Positions 6,301-15,882 of a stretch of DNA of 58,253 nt are shown one piece after another (positions within the stretch are counted from its first letter, which is position 1; each line of letters begins with the position of its first letter). The notes under the pieces are model-generated. The model had not been told where the DNA came from and did no database searches. It saw only the letters and a list, made by a program, of their open reading frames with translations. The position numbers and the translations under genes were made by a program. The DNA is from Bacillus taeanensis (GTDB lineage Bacteria; Bacillota; Bacilli; Bacillales; UBA6769), in NCBI RefSeq assembly GCF_003318295.1, contig NZ_QOCW01000031.1:1-58253 (forward strand), in the 5' to 3' direction.

Positions 6301-8754
6301 GTGTTGAAAAAATACATAATACAGCTATTTGTCATCAGTGTTCTTTTATTTTCACTGCTGCCGGGCTGGGGACAAACAGCCGCAGCTGACACAAAAAATC
6401 GGTTAGACATAAAAATAGAAGCTGGATTAAAAGGAAAAGCTCAATATCAAAGGGGATTTCCGGTACAGTTAACGATTACAAACAATGGAGAAGATTTTGC
6501 TGGTGATTTAGCAGTTACCATTCCTAAAAGCTACGGCTCAGTTGGAAACATGATTATCCCAATTGACATTGCCTCTGGAACAACGAAAACCATTTCATTT
6601 TCTATTCCATCAATTGAACGAGATTTTTTGCAGTCACAGAGTAATAATCAAAATGTTGAGATGTTTCATTTATATGAAGGAAGCTGGAAAGATGGAAAAG
6701 AGGTTACCATTGATTCTAAATTAGATCTTCTGCCAAACTATTTACCTGAAGATCGCTTAGTGCTTGGTGTATTAAGCACAAATCCTGATTCATTGAATTA
6801 TTTAAAATTAAGTTCCCATCTAGGAAATAGTCCCGAACTTATTCAGCTTGATCAAGAAGATTTGCCAAAACAAAGTACCGGCTTTGAAGTGCTGGATGTG
6901 TTAGTTGTCCATGATTATTCAATTGCTTCGCTGGATCAGGATGTACAGCAAGCGCTGATGAAATGGATTGAAGAAGGCGGCCGCCTTGTTGTTGGTGATA
7001 CGCCGAATTTATCTTCCAAATTAGGTGAATTAGCGAATTACTTGCCGGTAAATGTTACGGAAACGAAACCATTAACCTCTTTCACAACTTTAGAACAGCT
7101 CGGCCAAGAACCTTTTGGAGGTGCGGCGTTAGAAGCGGCTTTTGGAGAACTGCAGGAAGGAGCGGAGGTGTTATTTTCAGAGAACGATCTTCCTCTTATT
7201 TCTTCACTGCCGGTTGGCGAGGGTGCGGTGACCCAAATCGGTTATGATTTAGGAAGCAGTAAAATCATCGATTGGAAAGGTAACAAAGCATTATGGAACA
7301 CATTGTTTGCGAGTATTATAACCGCTGGAGCACAAGATCCGAAAGCACAGCATATGTATGAAGACTTTTCACAGCAGCTTTCTGACATTACAAGTATGTT
7401 TCAATCACTAGCAAATATTCCATTATCAGTGCTTGTTCTTTTATTTGTCCTTTACATTGTGGTTGTGGGAATTCTTCTTTATTTCGTATTAAAACGCTTT
7501 GATAAACGGGAATGGAGCTGGATCATTATTCCGGTTATTGCAATTTTATCAAGTGTGTCTCTTTATATGGTGGGCGCAAAAGATCGAATTGGTCAAATTC
7601 AAACGAGTACAAGTGCGGTTGTATCGTTAAATGGAAGTGGTCAGGGAAGCGGTCATGGCGGTGTGTCGATGCTGTCTAATGATGCGGGCACTTATACGAT
7701 GACAATTGATTCAAATCTTCATCCTTTTCCAACTGGGGCAAGACATCACTTTGCTCCTGGATCGGAAGCTTTTTATGATAGTGTGCCAATAATTGAAGTG
7801 AAGGAACAGCAAACTGTAACGTCATTTCGTGATGTTGAATTTTGGACACCACGAAGTCTCGGTTTTACCCTTCCGTTTGAGGAATATGGCGCGTTTGAAA
7901 GCAGCCTTGTTTTTGACGGTGCTTCAATTAGCGGCACAATTACGAACAATACACGGTACAGCTTTGATGAATTAATTGTTTTAAATGGGCCGAGTCACTT
8001 TAAAATTGACGCTCTTGAAGCTGGTGATTCAAAAGAAGTTTCGATAAAGACTTCAAAAACGAATTTATTTCAGCCGTTAAATGAACAAACAATCTTTTCT
8101 CTTTACGGTTATAACGGCGGACCATTTCTTGGAAACAGAGAAGAAGAAGCCAAGCGCCGTCTGCTTGAAATGAGCTTTTGGTCAGGGTTATTAAGTAATA
8201 ATAATTCCGAAGGTCAAGCAGGATTATTTGTGATTGGTTTTACGAAAGATCATTTAGTCGATGTTTCAGTTAACAGTAAAGAAACAAAAGAAAGTAATCT
8301 GCACTTGTTTGCTCAGGCGCTTTCATTTGAGCTTCCTGCTGATCAAAGCATTTCTTTAAATGTTGCGCTTTCTCATCCTGATGTTAACGTCATCACTGGG
8401 CAGCTTCATTTTAATGGGGTATTACGAGGCGAAGGGTTTATTGATGGAACAGCAGGAACGTATGAATTTAATTATGAGGTTCCAAGTGTACTTCAAAAAC
8501 GAGGGTTTGAAGTAAAAACATTTAAGCTTTCAAACCAAAGTTCTCATGGCAATATTGCATCCTATCAAATATTTAATAGAAAAACAAGCGCATTTGAACC
8601 GATTGAAATTAGTTTTGGAAATAACATCACAAAAGAACAAATCGATGCATTGATCGCCGAAAACAGGCAAATTCGTCTGCGCGCTGTAACGACAACAAAT
8701 AATGGTCCAATTGCTGTACCGGCAGTAACGATTGAAGGGGTGACAAAACCATGA
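6301..8754 (+). CDS. Secreted/membrane protein with GATase-like N-terminal domain, first gene of ABC/MoxR/VWA operon
   Basis: An 817-residue protein starting with GTG 6301 (GGGGG box five bases before). Residues 1-30 are a signal peptide. An Ig-like region (about 38-110) follows, then a GATase-1-like fold (about 150-260, LDVLVVHDYS and KWIEEGGRLVVGDT). Two transmembrane helices lie at about 373-396 and 408-427. A large second beta-rich domain runs from 440 to the end. The topology places both large domains outside, with a short basic cytosolic loop (LKRFDKREW). Its stop overlaps the ATPase start (ATGA), so translation is coupled. Probably the exported component of the assembly; no catalytic residues are obvious. 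Confidence 0.65.
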   Translation: MLKKYIIQLFVISVLLFSLLPGWGQTAAADTKNRLDIKIEAGLKGKAQYQRGFPVQLTITNNGEDFAGDLAVTIPKSYGSVGNMIIPIDIASGTTKTISFSIPSIERDFLQSQSNNQNVEMFHLYEGSWKDGKEVTIDSKLDLLPNYLPEDRLVLGVLSTNPDSLNYLKLSSHLGNSPELIQLDQEDLPKQSTGFEVLDVLVVHDYSIASLDQDVQQALMKWIEEGGRLVVGDTPNLSSKLGELANYLPVNVTETKPLTSFTTLEQLGQEPFGGAALEAAFGELQEGAEVLFSENDLPLISSLPVGEGAVTQIGYDLGSSKIIDWKGNKALWNTLFASIITAGAQDPKAQHMYEDFSQQLSDITSMFQSLANIPLSVLVLLFVLYIVVVGILLYFVLKRFDKREWSWIIIPVIAILSSVSLYMVGAKDRIGQIQTSTSAVVSLNGSGQGSGHGGVSMLSNDAGTYTMTIDSNLHPFPTGARHHFAPGSEAFYDSVPIIEVKEQQTVTSFRDVEFWTPRSLGFTLPFEEYGAFESSLVFDGASISGTITNNTRYSFDELIVLNGPSHFKIDALEAGDSKEVSIKTSKTNLFQPLNEQTIFSLYGYNGGPFLGNREEEAKRRLLEMSFWSGLLSNNNSEGQAGLFVIGFTKDHLVDVSVNSKETKESNLHLFAQALSFELPADQSISLNVALSHPDVNVITGQLHFNGVLRGEGFIDGTAGTYEFNYEVPSVLQKRGFEVKTFKLSNQSSHGNIASYQIFNRKTSAFEPIEISFGNNITKEQIDALIAENRQIRLRAVTTTNNGPIAVPAVTIEGVTKP

Positions 8755-9683
8755 TTGAAATTATCAATTTAACAAAACAGTACGGATCGTTTACGGCATT
8801 AAATAATTTGTCATTAAAAATTGGTAAAGGGACAGTGTTTGGCTTTGTCGGTCCTAATGGTGCCGGGAAAACGACAACTTTTTCGATTTTGTCAACCTTA
8901 CTTGCCCCAAGTTCAGGAACGGCGTATGTAAACGGCTATGACGTGACAAAACAGCCAAAAATGGTTAGAAAACACATCGGCTATATGCCTGATTTCTTCG
9001 GTGTATATGATCAGTTTAAAGTTCATGAATACTTGGATTTTTACGGAGCGAGCTATGGTATTCCGCGCGCTGAGCGGGAGGCGTTAATGCCCCAGCTGCT
9101 TGAACTTGTTAATTTAAGTGCGAAAAAAGATGCTTACGTTGATTCGTTGTCGCGCGGAATGAAGCAGCGTCTCTGCCTGTCAAGGGCATTGATTCATGAC
9201 CCAGATGTACTCATCTTAGATGAACCGGCTTCAGGACTTGATCCAAGAGCGCGGATTGAAATGCGAGATATTTTAAAAGAATTAAAACAGATGGATAAAA
9301 CAATCTTAATTTCTTCTCATATCTTGCCTGAGCTTGCGGAAATGTGTGATGAAATTGGTGTGATTGAAAATGGTGAACTGCTTGCACACGGCAACGTAAA
9401 AGAAATTGAACAAAAGCTGCAGGGGAATAAAATAATTCGTGTAAAAGTGAATGATGAGCTCGAAAAAGCAGCAGCCTTTTTTAAAGAAGATGCTTCTGTT
9501 TATAATGTCGAAGTTGATGAGGAAGAAGAAGGTGTTCTTCATCTCACATATAATGGGACGAATGAAGAGCAAGTCTATTTATTAAAACGAGCGGTAGAAA
9601 ACGGGCTTTTGATTTTAACCTTCTCACAAAAAGAAAGCAATTTAGAAGATATCTTTATGGAAATTACGAAAGGAGCGGGTTAA
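8751..9683 (+). CDS. ABC transporter ATP-binding protein (CcmA/NatA-like)
   Basis: A 310-residue nucleotide-binding subunit. Walker A is GPNGAGKT (34-41), the signature is LSRGMKQR (133-140), and Walker B with the D-loop is VLILDEPASGLD (153-164), followed by a switch histidine in ISSHILPE. A C-terminal extension of about 80 residues is typical of ABC-2 exporters. It overlaps the upstream gene by four bases and abuts the permease gene without a gap, so both products should form one transporter. It probably energises export or insertion of an envelope component. Confidence 0.88.
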   Translation: MIEIINLTKQYGSFTALNNLSLKIGKGTVFGFVGPNGAGKTTTFSILSTLLAPSSGTAYVNGYDVTKQPKMVRKHIGYMPDFFGVYDQFKVHEYLDFYGASYGIPRAEREALMPQLLELVNLSAKKDAYVDSLSRGMKQRLCLSRALIHDPDVLILDEPASGLDPRARIEMRDILKELKQMDKTILISSHILPELAEMCDEIGVIENGELLAHGNVKEIEQKLQGNKIIRVKVNDELEKAAAFFKEDASVYNVEVDEEEEGVLHLTYNGTNEEQVYLLKRAVENGLLILTFSQKESNLEDIFMEITKGAG

Positions 9684-10550
9684 ATGTCAAAGCTGTCAGC
9701 ATTTTTTATTAATCCGATGTTAAATAAAGAAATAAAGCTGAGGTTTCGTTCTTTTAAAAGCTTTCTTGGTCTTTTCTTTTATTTAGCTGTGCTCGGTGCG
9801 GCGGCACTTGGTTTTATTTATATTGAAACCGGCTTTGGAATGGACTTTTTTCGTGCCGAAGACAGCAGAATCTTATTTATCGTGCTTTCTATGGGGCAGT
9901 TAGGGCTGATTTTATTTATGACGCCAGGCCTTACAGCAGGCATTATCAGCAGTGAGCGCGAAAAGCAAACACTGAACATTTTGCTTACAACAGAACAGTC
10001 ATCTTTATCGGTTATTTTAAGTAAGTTAATTTCTTCGCTCGCCTTTTTAATCTTAATGGTATTTGCGTCACTTCCGCTTTACAGCATTGTCTTTTTATAT
10101 GGAGGTGTTTCGCCAAATCTTGTTTTTATTACGTTTGGCATTTATCTTGTCACAATGCTTGCGGTCGGGAGTCTTGGTATTATGCTTTCAACGCTGCTTC
10201 GAAAAACAATGACAGCGACCATTACGACGTACGGGATTACCGCTGTTGTTGTATTAGGGATTGTCTTTTTGTTTCTCCTATTTCAAGAAGTTATGTTCGG
10301 TTATATTCCAGGACAGCAATCTCCAACAGAAACACCTTTACCATATTTATTAATGATGCTTAATCCGCCTGCAGTGCTCGTGTCCGTTTTAGAGCCGGGG
10401 TTTGAACAAGAATTTTTACGAAATTCATCAATTAAACTGCCGCTTACAACGGGATTTGTCATTACGTATTTAAGTGTTAGCGTGATTACGTTAGCGGTTA
10501 GTATAAAAAAGCTTCGTCCATCAATGAAAAAAGGTAGAAAAAAAGCATGA
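9684..10550 (+). CDS. ABC-2 type permease
   Basis: A 288-residue membrane protein with about six transmembrane helices. After the second helix comes the ABC-2 signature ISSEREKQTLNILLTT. A long outside loop (about 210-245) sits before the last helix, and the end is basic (KKGRKKA). ATG 9684 follows the ATPase stop directly. It pairs with the ATPase just upstream. The same order (ABC-2 exporter next to MoxR/DUF58/VWA genes) suggests a joint role in building or remodelling a membrane complex; the substrate is unknown. Confidence 0.82.
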   Translation: MSKLSAFFINPMLNKEIKLRFRSFKSFLGLFFYLAVLGAAALGFIYIETGFGMDFFRAEDSRILFIVLSMGQLGLILFMTPGLTAGIISSEREKQTLNILLTTEQSSLSVILSKLISSLAFLILMVFASLPLYSIVFLYGGVSPNLVFITFGIYLVTMLAVGSLGIMLSTLLRKTMTATITTYGITAVVVLGIVFLFLLFQEVMFGYIPGQQSPTETPLPYLLMMLNPPAVLVSVLEPGFEQEFLRNSSIKLPLTTGFVITYLSVSVITLAVSIKKLRPSMKKGRKKA

Positions 10551-12151
10551 ACCAAAAACAGCAATTTTTTACGTTGTTAGTAAAAATGCGAAACCGAATT
10601 TGGCTGCAAAATATCGTAATTTCTGCTTATGCTGTGCTTTTTACAGTAAGTGCTCCAGCCTTTCTTATTGTTATTTTTAGCCGCTTTGTTGTTGTAACAC
10701 ATCTTTCTTTTAAACTGCTGCTGCTCATACCAGTAGCGGTTCTCCTTTTTATTGGTTTAATTTTTTATCGGAAACCATCATTTACCGAGACAGCGAAAGC
10801 TTTTGATGTGTTCGTTTTAGGAGACCGTGTTATTACCGCATTCGAACATATCGATTCCGATCAAAAAATGATGAACATGCAGCGTGCTGATGCGATAAAG
10901 CGCATGAAGGAAGCAATGTCGGAAGTTCGCTCGCAAAAGGTTCAATTTTTCTATCTAAAAAAGCTAACTGCTTCTGTTGTATTAAGCAGTGTCATTGTGC
11001 TTAGCTTTCTGTTTCCAAACAGCATGATGGAAAAAGAAGAGCAGCTTGAAAGAGAAGAGACAATTGCTGTTGAAACGAAAGAAAAAGTTAAAAAACTTGT
11101 TGAGGAACAAAAGCCTAAACTAAATCAAGAAGCAGAAGAGGCACTTCAAAAATTAGAAGAAAATGTGAAGGAAACGAAAGATGCCGAAAAAATTCTTGAA
11201 AAGCTTCTCGAAACAGAAAAAAAGCTTGCTGAACTTCAAAAAGAAGCGCTGAACGAGAAAAACAACCTCCAGGAGCTTGCGCGTTCATTACAAAACCAAA
11301 AACTTAACGATACCGCGTCTTCACTAAATGAGTTAAATAAAGAAAAGCTTCAAAAAGCACTAGAAAAACTTCAAAAAGAGCTGAAAGAAAGTAACCCTGA
11401 AAATCGCAAAGAACTGCTGGCTGATTTACAAAAGCTTATGAATGCTGTAGGAGCAGAAAATCAGCCTTCATTAGAATCATTAAATGATGAACAGTTAAAA
11501 GAAGTACTCGTCGCCCTTGAGAAACAGCTGCAGGGAAAAATCGATCAAGCGGCCGCTGCAGGAGCGCTTGCAGATGCAAATTCCGAGCTTCTGGGATTGG
11601 CAGAAGGATTAAATAATGAAATGATTGCTGCCAATTTATCAACTGGTGCATTAACATTTTCAAACAATCCTTCTTCTCCAAATGGCAGTAATGGCGGGCA
11701 GCCTGCTGGTAATACAGCGGCCCCCGGAAACGGGAGACAGCCTAATTCCGGTCAAAATCCAAGTAATGGCTCAGGGAACGGGAGCGGACAAGGAAATGGA
11801 TCAGGAAGCGGCTCTGGCCAAGGTTCTGGTTCAGGAAGCGGTTTTGGAGGAGGAACTGGTGGAACTGGTGCAGGCAGCGGACAGGGAGAACACAGTTTGT
11901 TAACCGTCCCAAAGCAGCTTGACGGAAAGCAAAATAGTGAAAGAGACGGCGGTCAATTAAACAGCGGTGACGGTGAACTGCAGACAGCGCCAAACTCGCC
12001 AATTTTACCAGGAGAAGCAAGAGAGTATGAAAGTGTATACGGAAACTATGAAACAACATATAGGGAAAGCATGGAACGAATGGATCTTCCTAATCATTTA
12101 GAAGAAGTTGTGAAACAATATTTTTCAGATTTAGAGCCTAGAGAGGAGTAA
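10547..12151 (+). CDS. Membrane-anchored coiled-coil protein with Gly/Ser-rich region (DUF4175-like)
   Basis: A 534-residue protein. Three hydrophobic segments lie at about 17-40, 48-66 and 140-158. A long charged Glu/Lys coiled coil spans about 160-320. A low-complexity Gly/Ser/Asn/Gln stretch (about 370-445) follows, then a conserved-looking tail (REYESVYGNYETTYRESM, ending in LEPREE). A protein of this build usually sits next to MoxR-DUF58-VWA genes (DUF4175-like; the family name is from memory). It overlaps the permease gene by four bases. It probably acts as a scaffold between the membrane and the VWA proteins. Confidence 0.6.
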   Translation: MNQKQQFFTLLVKMRNRIWLQNIVISAYAVLFTVSAPAFLIVIFSRFVVVTHLSFKLLLLIPVAVLLFIGLIFYRKPSFTETAKAFDVFVLGDRVITAFEHIDSDQKMMNMQRADAIKRMKEAMSEVRSQKVQFFYLKKLTASVVLSSVIVLSFLFPNSMMEKEEQLEREETIAVETKEKVKKLVEEQKPKLNQEAEEALQKLEENVKETKDAEKILEKLLETEKKLAELQKEALNEKNNLQELARSLQNQKLNDTASSLNELNKEKLQKALEKLQKELKESNPENRKELLADLQKLMNAVGAENQPSLESLNDEQLKEVLVALEKQLQGKIDQAAAAGALADANSELLGLAEGLNNEMIAANLSTGALTFSNNPSSPNGSNGGQPAGNTAAPGNGRQPNSGQNPSNGSGNGSGQGNGSGSGSGQGSGSGSGFGGGTGGTGAGSGQGEHSLLTVPKQLDGKQNSERDGGQLNSGDGELQTAPNSPILPGEAREYESVYGNYETTYRESMERMDLPNHLEEVVKQYFSDLEPREE

Positions 12152-12156
12152 GGAAT

Positions 12157-13164
12157 ATGACAGAACGAAACGAAGAGCAGCTTGATATTCAAGACATTAC
12201 CGAAAGAGCAGCATTGATTAAAGAAGAGCTCGGCAAATTTATCGTCGGCCAAAAGGATGTGATCGATTTTATTCTTTTATCAATTTTTGCCGGCGGTCAC
12301 GTCTTACTCGAAGGACTGCCGGGACTTGGTAAAACGATGCTCGTTCGAAAAATTTCTGAAGTGATGGCACTTGATTTTTCAAGAATTCAATTTACACCAG
12401 ACTTAATGCCGACAGATATTACCGGTACAAACATAATTCAGCCGGGCGAACGAGGAGAGCAAACCTTTGTTTTTCATAAAGGACCGCTATTTGCAAACAT
12501 CGTGCTTGCTGATGAAATTAACCGGGCAACCCCGAAAACGCAAAGCTCTCTTCTTGAAGCGATGCAGGAGCAAACCGTCACAACGATGGGAGAAGTGAAA
12601 CAGCTTCCGAAGCCATTTTTTGTTTTAGCTACACAAAATCCAATAGAGCTTGAAGGAACATATCCGCTTCCTGAAGCACAAATGGACCGTTTTTTATTAA
12701 AAATAAATGTAAGCTACCCAACGCGAGAAGAATTAAAAGAAATCGTCCAAAAAACGACGAGTTCCTCTAATGAGCAGCTTGAAAAAGTTTGTGATGGTGC
12801 GTTTATTAGAGCGGTTCAAAGCCAAGCACGCGATATTTTACTTGCTGATTCGGTGCTTGATTATGCGGTAAAGCTTATTATGGCGAGTCATCCTGACGAT
12901 GAAAATGCTCCTGAGCGTGTCAAAACATATGTCCGTTATGGTTCAGGACCACGTGGACTTCAAAGTCTTATTTTAACAGCAAAAGTAAAAGCGCTTCTTG
13001 ATGGGCGATACAATGTGTCAACTGCGGACTTAAATGATATGGTAAAGCCTGTTCTTCGTCACCGCATCTTTTTAAACTTTGAAGGAGAAGCTTCTGGGAT
13101 TTTAACAGACAGTTTAATTGATAACATCATCGAAGCGGTACAGAAAAAGGAAAAAGTATCATGA
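12157..13164 (+). CDS. MoxR-family AAA+ ATPase
   Basis: A 335-residue MoxR protein. Walker A is GLPGLGKT (about 52-59), Walker B is VLADEINRATPKTQ, sensor 1 is ATQNPIELEGTYPLPEAQMDRF (the MoxR hallmark segment), and a helical lid follows (RHRIFLNFEGEASG). MoxR ATPases act as chaperones that assemble or activate complexes, nearly always with DUF58 and VWA partners, exactly as encoded next. ATG 12157 has AGGAG upstream. The stop overlaps the DUF58 start by four bases. Confidence 0.9.
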   Translation: MTERNEEQLDIQDITERAALIKEELGKFIVGQKDVIDFILLSIFAGGHVLLEGLPGLGKTMLVRKISEVMALDFSRIQFTPDLMPTDITGTNIIQPGERGEQTFVFHKGPLFANIVLADEINRATPKTQSSLLEAMQEQTVTTMGEVKQLPKPFFVLATQNPIELEGTYPLPEAQMDRFLLKINVSYPTREELKEIVQKTTSSSNEQLEKVCDGAFIRAVQSQARDILLADSVLDYAVKLIMASHPDDENAPERVKTYVRYGSGPRGLQSLILTAKVKALLDGRYNVSTADLNDMVKPVLRHRIFLNFEGEASGILTDSLIDNIIEAVQKKEKVS

Positions 13165-14051
13165 GTGAACTGCTGTCACCAGCGATTTTGAAGCAGTTAT
13201 CACGATTTTCATTTGCGGCACCGCCCTTTATTCGCGGAACCAATAAAGGCGAGCACCGTTCAACAAAACATGGCTCTTCTTTAGAGTTTTCTGATTTCAG
13301 ACTTTATTATCCCGGCGATGATCTTAGGCAAATTGATTGGAATACGTACGCGCGCACGCACAAACATTACATTAAACGTTTTTTGGATGAAAAAGAGCTT
13401 ACGGTAAGTGTTTATGTAGACGCGACTCGTTCAATGGGAGCACATGAAGAAAAATGGCAGCGCACCAAACAATTAGCAGCAGTTTTTTCGTTTATTACGC
13501 TTATGAACAATGATCGCTTAAGCTTGAAAGTACTCTCAAACAGCAATCAAACCTTTCATCCAATCATAAAAGGGAAAGCTGCTGTTCATAACATCTTCAA
13601 TATGATCGCAAAGTTTGAGACATTGGCTCACGAGGAGTCTTTTGCTTCTGTTCTTCAGCATACGGTAAAAAATAGTAAAGGACATGAAGGAATTAGCGTC
13701 ATGATTAGTGATTTTCTTGAAGCGCCTGAGCCAATCTTTGAAGGCATTAAACTGCTTCAGGCTCGTAAACAGAAGATTTTACTGATGCAGGTACTGCTTC
13801 CTGAGGAAAAATCACCAGCATATGCAGGTGATCTTAAATTAATTGATATTGAAAACGGCGCATCGCGTGATGTGTCGATGAATCGAGCTGTATTAGAAAG
13901 TTATGATCAACGGTTTCGCGAGCACGAAAAAACGATTCGAGCTTTTGCAGGAAAACGAGGAATTGGTTTTGTATCCTCTTTAACAAACGAACCGCTCGAA
14001 GAAGTTGTTTTTTCTCGTATCGCTGCGAACGGTTTTATGATGGCGAGGTGA
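13161..14051 (+). CDS. DUF58 domain protein
   Basis: A 296-residue cytosolic DUF58 protein with the family motif YYPGDDLRQIDWNTYART (about 50-68). A VWA-like core follows, whose metal-site motif is partly kept (YVDATRSMG). DUF58 proteins are the standard partners of MoxR ATPases and often act as adaptors. Translation is coupled to moxR through ATGA overlap. Its exact function is not known in any well-studied relative. Confidence 0.85.
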   Translation: MSELLSPAILKQLSRFSFAAPPFIRGTNKGEHRSTKHGSSLEFSDFRLYYPGDDLRQIDWNTYARTHKHYIKRFLDEKELTVSVYVDATRSMGAHEEKWQRTKQLAAVFSFITLMNNDRLSLKVLSNSNQTFHPIIKGKAAVHNIFNMIAKFETLAHEESFASVLQHTVKNSKGHEGISVMISDFLEAPEPIFEGIKLLQARKQKILLMQVLLPEEKSPAYAGDLKLIDIENGASRDVSMNRAVLESYDQRFREHEKTIRAFAGKRGIGFVSSLTNEPLEEVVFSRIAANGFMMAR

Positions 14052-14055
14052 AGAG

Positions 14056-15882
14056 ATGGGCTTTTTATCACCATTTTCATTTTTATTTTTAAGTACGGTC
14101 GCTGTTTTAATCTCTTTTTACTTTTTTAAAAAGCAATTTGATCGGCAGACAATTTCTTCAATTTATTTATGGAATCAAACGGTGAAAGACTTTGAAACGA
14201 ACCGCTGGCATAATAAATTAAAAACAAATTTTTTACTTTTCCTGCAGCTCCTATTTATGATTGCTTTAGTTTTTGCCCTCGCTCGTCCTTATGTAACGAG
14301 TGAAGGAATTAATAGTGATCATCTTGTCATAATTGTCGATACATCAGCAACGATGGCTGCAGCAGAAGAAAACGGTACACGCTTTGAACTTGCAAAAGAA
14401 GCAGTCGAAAAGATCGTGAATTCATTAAACAATGAACAGGTTGTTACCGTTATTGAAGCTGGAAGAATACCCGAACTTTTAACTGTGAAAGAAACCGATC
14501 AAGGAAAAATAAAAAGACTTCTAGATGAGCTGTCAATGTCGTATGAAGAGGCTGATATCAAAGAGAGTGTAAAGCTTGCACAATCGATGCTTCATAGTGC
14601 AAGCGGTGAAATTCACCTTTTTTCAGACAGCGTTCAAAAAGAAATGATGCAAAAGCTGACGTTAAGTCACTCAATAACCGTACATAATTTTGGAACAAAC
14701 AATCGTAATATCTCCCTTCAATCGTTTGGAGTAAAGGCAGAAAGTGACAGCGTAAGCGGAGTTGTAACGATTTTAAATGAAGAGAAAAGTTCTAAAACCG
14801 TTTCATTAACAATTTCAAGTGATGAAAAAAAGCTGAAAGAGTTATCGGTAGAGCTTCCGCCGAACGAGGTAACGGTTGTTCGCATCAATGATCTTGCAAA
14901 AGAAGCAGTTTATGAAGCAGTGATCGCTGAAAAAGACGGTTATCAACTCGATAACAGAAAGTATGCTTTTTTAGGAAAACAGGAAGCACCAACTGTTTAT
15001 GCGGCTGGCAATGTGAATTCTTTCGTTATAAAGGCACTGCAGGCGTTTGGAACAGAAGTTGTATCTGTATCTAAAAACGGTGCTGATCGTTACGTGTTTT
15101 CAGAAGAAGAGGAAGGAAGTATTTATCTTCTTTCAGGAGTTCCAGCGGAGCAGTGGCCAAGCGGACCAAAGCTTATCTTTTCACCAACAGAAGGAGGACC
15201 GCTTAAAATCGAAAGTAAAAAAGAGCTCTCGGTAACGTTAAGCGGAAAGAGCGATCCGCTTTTAGATTATGTGGATGTAAACTCTTTCTATCTAGCAAAA
15301 AGCTATCCGATTAGAGAAAGTGCTCATTTACAGTCTATTATTACAAGCGGAGACGAAACAATTGTTGCAAAAGGAACATCAGCAGGCGCACCGCTCGTGT
15401 TATATTCGTTTGATATGGAAGATTCTGATTGGCCGCTTCATCCTTCTTTTCCAGTACTTTTAAATAACAGCATCACTTACTTAGCTGAGCACCAGCAAGC
15501 GTTAGGAACCTTTTTACCGGGGAAAAGCGAAGAAGTAACATATTCTTCATCAACGAGTGAAGCATTTATTACGAGGGATGGAGAAAAGCTTATGGAAATA
15601 AATCTTTCAGATAGGTCTCTTACTCTGCCAAAGCAGCCTGGCTTATATGAGCTGCAGGAAGAAACAAAATCAGGAACACTATCACGTTATTTTGCTGTTG
15701 AACTTTCGAATAATGAACGGACAGCGCGAGTTGAGCCTTCTTTTTCATTATCTATTAATCATGAAGAAAACAGCAGTGCAGGATTTTCGCAGCAGGACAT
15801 TTGGCACTGGTTTGCAGTCCTCGCATTAATCGTGCTTTTTATCGAATGGGAGGTGTATCGCTATGGGATTAGAGGTCGCTAA
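14056..15882 (+). CDS. BatA-like membrane protein with VWA domain
   Basis: A 608-residue protein. Two N-terminal transmembrane helices (about 5-22 and 58-78, with the ALARP motif after the second) come first. A VWA domain starting near residue 90 has the metal-site motif DTSAT. A beta-rich region follows, and a final helix (about 575-595) lies near the C-terminus. BatA/N-terminal aerotolerance-type proteins share this helix-helix-VWA start. The end overlaps the next gene by 20 bases. The MIDAS motif is DxSxT and so plausibly binds a divalent metal and a protein partner. Confidence 0.75.
   Translation: MGFLSPFSFLFLSTVAVLISFYFFKKQFDRQTISSIYLWNQTVKDFETNRWHNKLKTNFLLFLQLLFMIALVFALARPYVTSEGINSDHLVIIVDTSATMAAAEENGTRFELAKEAVEKIVNSLNNEQVVTVIEAGRIPELLTVKETDQGKIKRLLDELSMSYEEADIKESVKLAQSMLHSASGEIHLFSDSVQKEMMQKLTLSHSITVHNFGTNNRNISLQSFGVKAESDSVSGVVTILNEEKSSKTVSLTISSDEKKLKELSVELPPNEVTVVRINDLAKEAVYEAVIAEKDGYQLDNRKYAFLGKQEAPTVYAAGNVNSFVIKALQAFGTEVVSVSKNGADRYVFSEEEEGSIYLLSGVPAEQWPSGPKLIFSPTEGGPLKIESKKELSVTLSGKSDPLLDYVDVNSFYLAKSYPIRESAHLQSIITSGDETIVAKGTSAGAPLVLYSFDMEDSDWPLHPSFPVLLNNSITYLAEHQQALGTFLPGKSEEVTYSSSTSEAFITRDGEKLMEINLSDRSLTLPKQPGLYELQEETKSGTLSRYFAVELSNNERTARVEPSFSLSINHEENSSAGFSQQDIWHWFAVLALIVLFIEWEVYRYGIRGR

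Noticed and set aside
11682..12059. Overlapping frames inside the Gly/Ser-rich part of the DUF4175-like gene
   Set aside because: Low-complexity repeats open several frames by chance; no ribosome sites.
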